A stretch of DNA of 64,000 nucleotides from JAHEKD01 sp965215945 (GTDB taxonomy: Bacteria > Pseudomonadota > Gammaproteobacteria > Arenicellales > JAHEKD01): assembly GCA_965215945.1 (NCBI GenBank), contig CBDCFC010000015.1, positions 1 to 64,000 on the forward strand, written 5' to 3'. The translations under genes and the position numbers were made by a program. Of the stretch, positions 54,192-62,610 are shown piece by piece (position 1 is the first letter of the stretch; every line of letters starts with the position of its first letter). Below the pieces are notes generated by a model. It was not told the DNA's origin. It was given only the letters and a program-made list of their open reading frames with translations, and did no database searches.

Positions 54192-55271
54192 TTATTTACC
54201 ACCGAATAATCCTCGCTCAGAAAATAGAGGTGATTGATACCGCATATCGTCACTCACATAACTGTTGTTATGATAATTTGTGATTCGTTCCACCTCATTC
54301 TTTGAACCCAGAATGACCGGCACTCGTTCATGCACATCATCTGGTTTTATTTTCAGAATGGATTCATAACCGGTGCTGGCCGCACCGCCCGCATTTTCGA
54401 TTAGCATTGCCATGGGATTAGCTTCATACATCAACCGCAAACGTCCTTTAATACCAGGTGTTCTGGAGTCGGCCGGATACATAAAAATGCCGCCGCGCAT
54501 CAGAATACGATGAATCTCTGCCACCATCGAAGCAATCCAGCGCATATTGAAATCCCGCCCTCGTGGGCCTGTACTGCCTTGTTTGCATTCGTTGATATAT
54601 TGATTCACCGCAGGTTCCCAAAATCGCTCGTTGGAGGCATTAATTGCAAACTCACTGGTATCTTCAGGGATGACGAGATTGAGATGAGTGGAAATGAATT
54701 CATCCGTTTCTGGACCCAGTGTAAATCCATGTGTACCGTTGCCAACGGTTAATATCAGCATGGTGCTTGGACCGTAGATAGCATAACCGGCTGCAATCTG
54801 GTCACAACCCCGGAGCAAAAAATCATGGTTAGCAAGCAACTTGCCGTGAGTCGTTTTTTTGGAATACTTGAATAACGAGAAAATCGTTCCTACAGATACA
54901 TTGACATCAATGTTTGAAGAGCCATCCAGAGGATCAAAAAATAGAATGTAGTTTCCCTCTGGATGCTCATCGGCGAGTTTGTACGGTTGCTCGATTTCTT
55001 CGCTGACCATGCCAAACAAATGTTTGTTAGCACCACATTGATCAAGTATCACGTGATTAGCGAAAATATCCAGCTTCGTTTGCTTCTCGCCCTGTGAATT
55101 TTTGCTGTCAGCACAACCTGAGCATTCACTTAAAGCTCCTTTTGCAACTATTGCTGAAATTTCTTTGATCGCCTGTTCGATATCAGTCAGAATTTCAATT
55201 ATTGCCTCGGCATCCGGCCGGTTGGATAACTGTCTGTTCAAAAAGCTTGAAAACGTTATCAGTTGTTGCAT
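54192..55271 (-). CDS. fbp: Fructose-1,6-bisphosphatase class I
   Basis: About 359 residues. Metal-site motif LFFDPLDGSSNIDVNVSVGTIFS, and GGIFMYPADSRTPGIKGRLRLMYEANPMA for substrate binding. The ATG at 55271 has an AAGGAG site upstream; another ATG 33 bases upstream is possible. Provides fructose-6-phosphate, and probably also sedoheptulose-7-phosphate, for RuBP regeneration. Confidence 0.94.
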   Translation of the reverse strand: MQQLITFSSFLNRQLSNRPDAEAIIEILTDIEQAIKEISAIVAKGALSECSGCADSKNSQGEKQTKLDIFANHVILDQCGANKHLFGMVSEEIEQPYKLADEHPEGNYILFFDPLDGSSNIDVNVSVGTIFSLFKYSKKTTHGKLLANHDFLLRGCDQIAAGYAIYGPSTMLILTVGNGTHGFTLGPETDEFISTHLNLVIPEDTSEFAINASNERFWEPAVNQYINECKQGSTGPRGRDFNMRWIASMVAEIHRILMRGGIFMYPADSRTPGIKGRLRLMYEANPMAMLIENAGGAASTGYESILKIKPDDVHERVPVILGSKNEVERITNYHNNSYVSDDMRYQSPLFSERGLFGGK

Positions 55272-55441
55272 TAGCAAATGCTCCTTATTATTTGCCTGCA
55301 GCATTTCATACTCATCATTACTCTTGTCATCTAGTTGTTTCGATTAACTGCTTGTCGTAGTTAGAATAGTGGATGACGGTTAATTTAATAACTAAAACCT
55401 ACTAGAAAATACATAACTTTTAGCTTATGTATTACTAAAAT

Positions 55442-57823
55442 CTAACAGTGATAACTTAGAAAAATTCGAAAACTTGAGGCTAAGCAAAAAACAGGTAAAG
55501 AGCTGGGACAATAAACTGGAAATTGGCTTAGCGAGTCAGCTGTAAAAAAATGTTGGTCAGTTTTCTGTGGCAGCTTTTCAACATGATCAATCACGGCGAC
55601 CCGGTGAGAAAATATTCGCCGGGCATAGTCATCTGCGTGGATATCGGTGCTAATGCAATAAGGCAGAATACCCAGTTGCCTGGCTTCATGAACGGCTTGC
55701 CTGGAATCCTCAATTAAATAATCCTCATCGGCCACATCAACGTCCGCCGGTTCCCCATCCGTCAATAACAACAATAGTTTTTGATTCGCTGACTGTTTTC
55801 TCAGAATCCCGCTTGCATGACGCAGCGCCACACCCATGCGAGTGGAGTAGGCAGGTTCCAGACTCGCGAGACGGGCTTTTATTTGATCGTTAAACTGTTC
55901 GCCGTATCCTTTAATATGCTGAAAATTAACATTGTGGCGTGTATTTGAGCAAAAGCCTCCTATGGCAAAACGATCACCGAGCTGATTCATTACCCAGGCT
56001 AACACGGCAACCGCTTGTTGACAAAGCTGTAGCCTGGTCTGAGTCGCATTAACGCTCTGATTTAGTGATTGGGATAAATCAAGCAATATGTAAATTGCCA
56101 ATTGCCGTTCCCTATGCTGAATACTTTGATCAATTCGCGCATCAGGTGTAATGCCGATTTGCAAATTGATCCAGCTTTGTACCGCAATATCCATATCGAT
56201 CTCATCACCGTCTTCCTGAAAGCGCAGACGCTGACGATCATGTGGGCGAAATTTTTCCAGAACCCTGGCCAATGCGTTCAACAAATCTCGGTTTTGCTCA
56301 AGCATGCTGTTTATCGCGCCAGAATTGGCGCCTGGTTGCAGATGTTCAAACAACGACACCCATTGAGGACGGTAAGTTTGTGTTTGATAATCCCACTCAT
56401 CGTAGATGCAGGGTGGCAATGTATCGTGTTGCTGCACGTGACTTGTTTGTTGTTGCTCAAAAAGCTCTTCCTCATCCCCCGCCTCAATAAACAGCCATAA
56501 ATGGCGATTATCATCATGATAGTCGACCCGGGTATCGTTAAACCATACCGTGGCCAGTTGATCCTGCTGGCTGCGTGTAACCGCAACAAATTCAAAGGCC
56601 AGTTGCTGCATGTCGGCCGTACTTCCCTGGGCATTGTCCATGACGGTCCTAAACGCTTGTGCAGTCTTCGTGATCGCAGCGTCCTGTGAATGAAAATCAG
56701 CATCAAGAATGGCCCGCGATAATACAGCCAGGCGCAATCGCACCAACGATTGGTCGGTGCAATTCTCCAATGCCTGCGCGTCAGGAAGCGGATGTAATGC
56801 CACCAAGACCTTCAACATGCCAGGCCAGCGCCGCACCAGCAAGTAATCAATACGTGCGTCTTCCAGCGTCTCGACTGCCAGGCGTTGTAACGGGCTTAAA
56901 TTATCCGCAATCAGTGGCTGCGAGTAAGCTTTATGGCCCAGCATGTGTAATACGGCCATTAAATAACGCTGAACAGGGCTGATACTGTTTTTCTCAGCAT
57001 AAATATCTGGCAAACGTAATTCGTCACCCTCCATATAAGGTTTTGCCAGATGCGAGTTGTGCCGATCCAGGTCATGAGTCGGAATGGCAATAAAATCAGG
57101 ATCCTGGTCAGTCAATGCCTTGGTCAGCATGGCGAGTACCGGCCTGCATTTTTCCAGAGTGCATCCGGGGCGAACCTTAGCCAGCAGTGCAATACTTTCG
57201 GGTGATTTTAACGCACAGTACTCGGCCAGGTGATCAGGGCGCGTCCTGTGTAGCTGCATGCCGTAATCAAGCCATTGGTCAACTCCGCCGGGATCCAGAA
57301 CATTCAGAACCAAATGGCTGTACTCAATAAATGGAATCAAGGCATGGCTGGCGTGAGTCGGATGATGGCCGTGTACGGACAAACTGGTCTGGGCGGCCAA
57401 TTCCTCAAGATTGTTCAGCCAGCGCTTAAATCGTTTCTGCCGCTGACTTTGATCCACTAACGCGCCTGCAATACCTGGCAGCTTCTGCATCAGTTTGGCG
57501 ATGGCGGGCTTGTTTGGGGTCTTCCAGATCGTTTCAACCGTCTGCTTTAAGGCATCCAGCACCTTGTCGCCAATCAATTCCACCACCTGTGGCCAGCTGC
57601 GTAAAAATTCAATTTGCGCACTACTGCCCAAGCCCAGTTTGCCCAACCGGTTACCGTATTCTATCCAGTCATCCAGCTGCCTGGAATTTAATGATTTGAT
57701 CGCATTTTTGTAGATTTGTGGGAAATGCTCACAAGTATCGCTAAAGCGGCTGTCAAGCAATTTCCAATACGCCAGGCCATGTTTATCGAGCCCCGCTGGC
57801 AGTCGCTCAGGCGATAACGGCAT
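55442..57823 (-). CDS. cbbO: RuBisCO activase component CbbO, C-terminus frameshifted
   Basis: About 793 residues as read; works with the AAA+ protein CbbQ to remodel inhibited RuBisCO. C-terminal von Willebrand A domain with MIDAS motif DLSQSLNQS (DxSxS) and LLLLTDGEPADVD. The start overlaps the end of cbbQ by 17 bases. The normal family ending appears after deleting one base of an AAAA run (55561-55564 TTTT on the plus strand): LPQKLTNIFLQLTR and a stop at 55528. As written the frame runs on for 28 foreign residues to 55442. So either a natural +1 change or a sequence error; only the last dozen residues are affected. Confidence 0.88.
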   Translation of the reverse strand: MPLSPERLPAGLDKHGLAYWKLLDSRFSDTCEHFPQIYKNAIKSLNSRQLDDWIEYGNRLGKLGLGSSAQIEFLRSWPQVVELIGDKVLDALKQTVETIWKTPNKPAIAKLMQKLPGIAGALVDQSQRQKRFKRWLNNLEELAAQTSLSVHGHHPTHASHALIPFIEYSHLVLNVLDPGGVDQWLDYGMQLHRTRPDHLAEYCALKSPESIALLAKVRPGCTLEKCRPVLAMLTKALTDQDPDFIAIPTHDLDRHNSHLAKPYMEGDELRLPDIYAEKNSISPVQRYLMAVLHMLGHKAYSQPLIADNLSPLQRLAVETLEDARIDYLLVRRWPGMLKVLVALHPLPDAQALENCTDQSLVRLRLAVLSRAILDADFHSQDAAITKTAQAFRTVMDNAQGSTADMQQLAFEFVAVTRSQQDQLATVWFNDTRVDYHDDNRHLWLFIEAGDEEELFEQQQTSHVQQHDTLPPCIYDEWDYQTQTYRPQWVSLFEHLQPGANSGAINSMLEQNRDLLNALARVLEKFRPHDRQRLRFQEDGDEIDMDIAVQSWINLQIGITPDARIDQSIQHRERQLAIYILLDLSQSLNQSVNATQTRLQLCQQAVAVLAWVMNQLGDRFAIGGFCSNTRHNVNFQHIKGYGEQFNDQIKARLASLEPAYSTRMGVALRHASGILRKQSANQKLLLLLTDGEPADVDVADEDYLIEDSRQAVHEARQLGILPYCISTDIHADDYARRIFSHRVAVIDHVEKLPQKTDQHFFTADSLSQFPVYCPSSLPVFCLASSFRIFLSYHC

Positions 57824-58598
57824 TAACAGTGTTGACCATGGCCGCCTGAACATCAGGGTCGTCGCTGCACGGCGAAATAATGGCCATTTCACATGCTGCG
57901 TCGACACTCAGGCCCTGTTGTATCAACTGCGCTGTATACACCAAAAGGCGAGTTGAAATACCTTCTGTCAGCCCGTGGCCTTTTAAACGCCTGCCGGCAA
58001 TAGCGATTTGAACAAGCTGCATTGCCAGCGCATGATCGATTCCGGTTTCCTTGTTGAGCACTTCAATTTCGGTCTTTTCATCAGGATAATCAAAATCCAT
58101 GGCGACAAACCGGTGGCGGGTTGATGGCTTTAAATCCTTTAAACCCGATTGATATCCCGGGTTATAGGATACGACGAGTTGAAAATCAGGATGCGCTTGA
58201 ACCTGCTCGCCCTTTTTATCGAGTGGCAGCATACGGCGATGATCGGTTAGTGCATGAATAATCACCATGGTATCCTGGCGGGCTTCAACCACTTCATCCA
58301 GATAACATATTGCCCCTTGCCGCGCGGCAATCGTTAACGGCCCGTCACACCACAGCGAGCCCTGGCTATTGAGCAGATAACGTCCCACCAGATCACTGGC
58401 AGTCATATCTTCGTTGCAGGACACATTCACCAGGGGGCGCTTTAAACAAAACGCCATGTATTCAATAAATCGTGTCTTTCCGCAGCCTGTCGGCCCCTTA
58501 ATCATTACCGGCAAGTGTGAATCATACGCAGCTTGATAACGTTCAATTTCATCACAACGTGCCTGATAAAACGGCTTTTGTTGAATTTTTGTTAACAT
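57807..58598 (-). CDS. cbbQ: RuBisCO activase AAA+ subunit CbbQ
   Basis: 263 residues; MoxR-type AAA+ ATPase. Walker A IKGPTGCGKTRFIEY (residues about 33-47), Walker B AICYLDEVVEAR, sensor region LVVSYNPGYQ, arginine STRHRFVAMDFDYP. With CbbO it forms the Cbb activase that frees RuBisCO from tight-binding sugar phosphates. 21 bases downstream of cbbM, as in other form II operons. Confidence 0.95.
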   Translation of the reverse strand: MLTKIQQKPFYQARCDEIERYQAAYDSHLPVMIKGPTGCGKTRFIEYMAFCLKRPLVNVSCNEDMTASDLVGRYLLNSQGSLWCDGPLTIAARQGAICYLDEVVEARQDTMVIIHALTDHRRMLPLDKKGEQVQAHPDFQLVVSYNPGYQSGLKDLKPSTRHRFVAMDFDYPDEKTEIEVLNKETGIDHALAMQLVQIAIAGRRLKGHGLTEGISTRLLVYTAQLIQQGLSVDAACEMAIISPCSDDPDVQAAMVNTVNAVIA

Positions 58599-58619
58599 CT
58601 ATAAGACCGTTCTGTCGCG

Positions 58620-59999
58620 TCACTTATGCACACCGAACTTGTCGCGCCAACCAGGATACAGATTATCGGCATCAGTTGGAAACGACTCAAATGCGCGAGC
58701 AAATTCATGATGTTCCTTGGCCCATTCGATCGGGTCGGCGCCGGCTTTCCAACACTCATAAGCCTGACGCAAAGAGGCTGCACCTGCGGCAGGACTATCG
58801 ATATGCCCATAAGACCCCCCTCCGGCGGTGTTAATCACATTTCCATGGCCCAGGTTTTCGAAGAAGGCCGGTAGACGCAGCGCATTCATACCCCCTGATA
58901 TAATTGGCGTGGTAGGCTTCATGCCGAACCATTCCTGATGGTAAGTAGGTCCGGTATAGCTGTCGCGTTCGATGATATAGGCTATCGCACGATCATCGTT
59001 TTCCCCCTCCATTTTGCCAAAACCCATAGTACCCACATGGATACCGCTAGCTCCTTGCAGGCGCGCCATTTTAGCCAGCACATAAGCATCGTAGCCGCGT
59101 TTCGACTGAGGTGATGTCACCGCCCCGTGACCGGCTCGGTGGTAATGTAAATACTGATTTGGATATTGGCGACGTGCAGTAGTCACCATGCCGGGCCCAC
59201 CTACATAACCGTCGACCAAAAATGCGACTTTGTCTGCGTCGGAGCCAAATATTTCCAGAATATAGTCAGCTCTGGCGCACATCTCGTGATGGTCGTCGGC
59301 GGTAATATTGGCTGAAAACAGTTTAGCTTCTCCGGTGTCATCCATGGCTCGACGCATGGCATCTGCGACCAGCGGTATCACCTCTTTCATAGGTGCAAAA
59401 GTCTGATTACCCTGCGGTTCATCGTTCTTAATAAAATCACCACCCAGCCAAAACTGGTACGCAGCTTTGGCAAATGGTTCTGGCCGCAGACCCAGTTTGG
59501 GCTTGATAATTGTACCTGCAATATATCCGCCGTTTTCAAGGGGGCGCCCCAGAATTCGCCATAGATCCGAAATATCTTTTGCCGGACCATCAAAGAGCTG
59601 AATTGCCCTTGGAGGCATGAAAAAGTCGTATATTTTTGCGTATTCAATATCTCCCATGCCCTGATTATTACCAATCACTAAAGTCAAAAACGACACCAAC
59701 ATCATGCGACCGTCGGTAATATTTCGGTCAAATAATTCCATTGGATAAGCGATGCGCATTTCTTCCGTGGTTTCATCAATCAGGTAAACCAGGGCATCAA
59801 CGCCCCGGGTAAAATCGTCAGTGGTGGATACTTCGACATTAGTACCGGTTGAGGATTCTGCCGCAAAGTGGGCGGCCGCTTCGAGATAACCGTATCCCTG
59901 CTTGGGTTTCATTTTATAGGCGACCAAAATATGCTTACCACCACAAATCAGCTCTTCTTCTTCAAGTGATAAGTCCGCATAACGATTTGATTGATCCAT
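58620..59999 (-). CDS. cbbM: RuBisCO form II large subunit
   Basis: 459 residues, the usual form II length. Carbamylated lysine region GGDFIKNDEPQGNQTF (residues about 189-204), KPKLGLRPEPFA, HYHRAGHGAV and the loop 6 region GTMGFGKMEGE. No small-subunit gene (cbbS) follows, as expected for form II. Form II enzymes suit low O2 and high CO2. Divergent from cbbR. Confidence 0.97.
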   Translation of the reverse strand: MDQSNRYADLSLEEEELICGGKHILVAYKMKPKQGYGYLEAAAHFAAESSTGTNVEVSTTDDFTRGVDALVYLIDETTEEMRIAYPMELFDRNITDGRMMLVSFLTLVIGNNQGMGDIEYAKIYDFFMPPRAIQLFDGPAKDISDLWRILGRPLENGGYIAGTIIKPKLGLRPEPFAKAAYQFWLGGDFIKNDEPQGNQTFAPMKEVIPLVADAMRRAMDDTGEAKLFSANITADDHHEMCARADYILEIFGSDADKVAFLVDGYVGGPGMVTTARRQYPNQYLHYHRAGHGAVTSPQSKRGYDAYVLAKMARLQGASGIHVGTMGFGKMEGENDDRAIAYIIERDSYTGPTYHQEWFGMKPTTPIISGGMNALRLPAFFENLGHGNVINTAGGGSYGHIDSPAAGAASLRQAYECWKAGADPIEWAKEHHEFARAFESFPTDADNLYPGWRDKFGVHK

Positions 60000-60063
60000 G
60001 ATAGTTACCTCTTGGGGATGTTGACGGATGACATAAACTTTCCGGCAATAATGTGACAGATTT

Positions 60064-60102
60064 GATTATTAAATAAAACTTAGTTATTCTTATTTATTAA
60101 TC
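60064..60102. promoter_or_regulatory. Imperfect inverted repeat in the cbbM/cbbR intergenic region
   Basis: GATTATTAAATAA (60064-60076) and TTATTTATTAATC (60090-60102) form a 13-bp arm pair with two mismatched positions, in an AT-rich 140-base divergent promoter region rich in T-N11-A and TTA-type half-sites. This is the expected place for a CbbR operator. Binding is inferred. Confidence 0.45.
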
Positions 60103-60139
60103 AGCATTTACTTATGTATAAAACTAATTACTTTACACC

Positions 60140-61069
60140 ATGCTATTACTTCGACGACTTACACTCCGGCAGTTGGAGATTTTTTCTCTGGCGGCAACAA
60201 ATTTGAATTTTGCCCGTACTGCGGAGGAATTGCACTTAACCCAACCCGCAGTTTCCATGCAAATCAAAAAACTTGAAGATACCCTGCAGACACCTGTTTT
60301 TGAGCGTGACGGACGCAACATATCATTAACCGAGGCCGGCAAGAAATTCAAATATCACGCTTTAAGATTATTGGATGAAATTAACAACGCTGAACAAACC
60401 ATTTATTCTTTGAAAGGCTTGTCAACCGGTCAAGTAAGAGTTGGCCTGGTTACTACAGCTACTTACTTCGGCTCAAAACTCATTGCCGAATTTTCTAAAC
60501 AATGGCCTGACATTGAAATTCAGCTAACTGTGAGTAACCGCAAGATACTGTTGGCTCATCTTAAAGAAAATGAGATTGACTTGGTGATTATGGGTCGTAT
60601 TCCCGAAGATATTGGTGCCGAGGCAATTGCAATTGCGCCTAATCCACATGTGCTGGTAGCTCCTGCCAGTCATTCGTTGGCTAATAAAGACGTTATAAAA
60701 ATCACCGACTTATCCGATGATACATTTTTAATGCGTGAATCAGGCTCGGGCACTCGCACGGTAATGGAAGAATATTTTAAAAACCTTAATTTCACACCAA
60801 AACATATGCTTACTCTGGGCAGTAACGAGACGGTAAAGCAAGGAGTGATTGCCGGGCTGGGCATCTCCATTTTGTCAGTGCAGTCTATTAAACTTGAAAG
60901 CAAGACTAACAGTTTAAGCATTCTCTCAGCCGAAAATACCCCTATCACCCGAATCTGGCATATAGCGAATAACCGACAAAAAATATTATCGCCGGCGGTA
61001 AAAGCGTTCCGACAGTTTGTGGTGGACGAAGGTCATTCGATGATGGAAAAAGAACTGGGCCAAATATAG
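60140..61069 (+). CDS. cbbR: LysR-family regulator CbbR
   Basis: 309 residues. HTH FARTAEELHLTQPAVSMQIKKLEDTL (residues about 22-47), effector domain with GLVTTATYFGSKLIAEFSKQWP, typical of CbbR. Divergent from cbbM, so it should activate the cbb operon in response to metabolites such as RuBP. The start used gives MLLLRRLTLRQLEIF. Confidence 0.93.
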   Translation: MLLLRRLTLRQLEIFSLAATNLNFARTAEELHLTQPAVSMQIKKLEDTLQTPVFERDGRNISLTEAGKKFKYHALRLLDEINNAEQTIYSLKGLSTGQVRVGLVTTATYFGSKLIAEFSKQWPDIEIQLTVSNRKILLAHLKENEIDLVIMGRIPEDIGAEAIAIAPNPHVLVAPASHSLANKDVIKITDLSDDTFLMRESGSGTRTVMEEYFKNLNFTPKHMLTLGSNETVKQGVIAGLGISILSVQSIKLESKTNSLSILSAENTPITRIWHIANNRQKILSPAVKAFRQFVVDEGHSMMEKELGQI

Positions 61070-61090
61070 TTGTCCATGAAGTTTATTATT

Positions 61091-61765
61091 TCAAGCCGAG
61101 ATTGCCTGAGCGATTTGCTCACGCATATTATTGATGACTTCGGCGTAATCCGGCTCGTTAAAGATGGCCGAGCCTGCTACGAAGGTATCCGCGCCGGCTG
61201 CTGCAAGCTGACCGATATTATTGACCTTTACACCGCCATCGACTTCAAGGCGGATATTTTTTCCAGTCGCATCAATCAAAGTTCTCACAGCCGAAATTTT
61301 GTCAACCACATAAGGGATAAACGACTGCCCGCCGTAACCGGGGTTTACAGACATCAACAAAATCAGATCCAACTGATCAATAACATGATCAAGCACACTC
61401 AACGGGGTTGCCGGATTGAGTACCAGACCACTGTCTAGTCCTTGTTCTTTAATCAATTGTATTGTCCGATCCACATGCTTGGAAGCTTCAGGGTGAAAAC
61501 TGATTAATGAAGCACCGGCCTGTGCGAATTCCGGCACAATTCTATCTACCGGCTCGATCATTAAATGGACATCAATAGGTGCTTTTATACCGTAATCTCT
61601 CAGCGCCTGGCAAACCAGCGGACCAAAACTCAAATTCGGCACGTAATGGTTATCCATGACATCAAAATGCACCCAGTCAGCACCTGCATCCAGTACAGTG
61701 GCAACATCTTCGCCTAATTTGGCAAAATCGGCAGACAGAATTGAAGGAGCAATAATATAGTTCAT
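61091..61765 (-). CDS. rpe: Ribulose-phosphate 3-epimerase
   Basis: About 224 residues; interconverts ribulose- and xylulose-5-phosphate. APSILSADFAKLGEDV at the N-terminus, HFDVMDNHYVPNLSFGP metal site, LMSVNPGYGGQSFI and LEVDGGVKVNNI. ATG at 61765 chosen because MNYIIAPSILSADF fits the family and GAGGG lies just upstream. On the same strand as, and 100 bases after, the hydrogenase cytochrome gene, with a structured gap between them. Confidence 0.94.
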   Translation of the reverse strand: MNYIIAPSILSADFAKLGEDVATVLDAGADWVHFDVMDNHYVPNLSFGPLVCQALRDYGIKAPIDVHLMIEPVDRIVPEFAQAGASLISFHPEASKHVDRTIQLIKEQGLDSGLVLNPATPLSVLDHVIDQLDLILLMSVNPGYGGQSFIPYVVDKISAVRTLIDATGKNIRLEVDGGVKVNNIGQLAAAGADTFVAGSAIFNEPDYAEVINNMREQIAQAISA

Positions 61766-61865
61766 ATGGCCCTCAGCCACCATTGATTGACATTAGCCGG
61801 ATCAAATTCAGATTACTGTACCGATGACTAAAACTCATATCTTCAGTCAACTAAAACACTCCTAA

Positions 61866-62597
61866 TCAATGCCCATCATCCACTTGCCGATCATCCCGAA
61901 AGTATCGCCAGCCGCTGATCATAGTACTGATCAACGTTTGACGGGACATAATGTCCTCACGAACTGCAACATAAATATGCAGAATTACAAAACTAATTAA
62001 CACCCACATCACCATATGATGCCAGGTATGCACGTCCTGACTCTGCCCAAACAGGGGAATCACCCAGGCACTGAACCACTGGTATTGCCAGCTACCATAT
62101 CCTGCACCTTCACCATACAGTGCCAATCCGGTGACAATCATAAAGATCGTACCCCAAACCACCATCACATGCATAAACAACACCGCCAGGGGATTATGGC
62201 CTGTGTATTTACGCGGTTCTTTGGCCAAAAACATATACCAGCGGATTTCATGCCAGACACCTCCCCACCATGCAGCGCTGAAAACTGGCGGTAAAAATAC
62301 CTGCCGCGCATGTTCATTGCCGACAAAGGCCCAGTAGATGCGAAAAACAAAACCAATGACAAAAATATATGCCGCAGAAAAATGTGCAAATCGTATATAG
62401 CCCATCAGGAAATTGTCACTGGCTTCGCCCGGCATTGTCGGCAAAGGAGAGCCAATAAAATAACCCGTTATACACAAAACTACAATCGATAGAGCATTTA
62501 CCCAGTGCCATAGGCGCAACGGAGCTTCATAAACGTATACCGCAGGCTCATAATGCTGTGGAAGTGCATCAGGGTGTTCACTTGTTACTTGATTCAT
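61866..62597 (-). CDS. hupC: Ni/Fe-hydrogenase b-type cytochrome subunit
   Basis: About 243 residues; integral membrane dihaem cytochrome b that anchors the uptake hydrogenase and passes electrons to quinone. Four membrane helices; haem-ligand histidines in PLRLWHWVNALSI, YIRFAHFSAAYIF and VHTWHHMVMWVL. The ATG at 62597 has GGAG upstream at good spacing; a start 57 bases earlier would overlap hupL. Follows the large subunit by 13 bases. Confidence 0.93.
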   Translation of the reverse strand: MNQVTSEHPDALPQHYEPAVYVYEAPLRLWHWVNALSIVVLCITGYFIGSPLPTMPGEASDNFLMGYIRFAHFSAAYIFVIGFVFRIYWAFVGNEHARQVFLPPVFSAAWWGGVWHEIRWYMFLAKEPRKYTGHNPLAVLFMHVMVVWGTIFMIVTGLALYGEGAGYGSWQYQWFSAWVIPLFGQSQDVHTWHHMVMWVLISFVILHIYVAVREDIMSRQTLISTMISGWRYFRDDRQVDDGH

Positions 62598-62610
62598 ATT
62601 TGTCTCTCCG

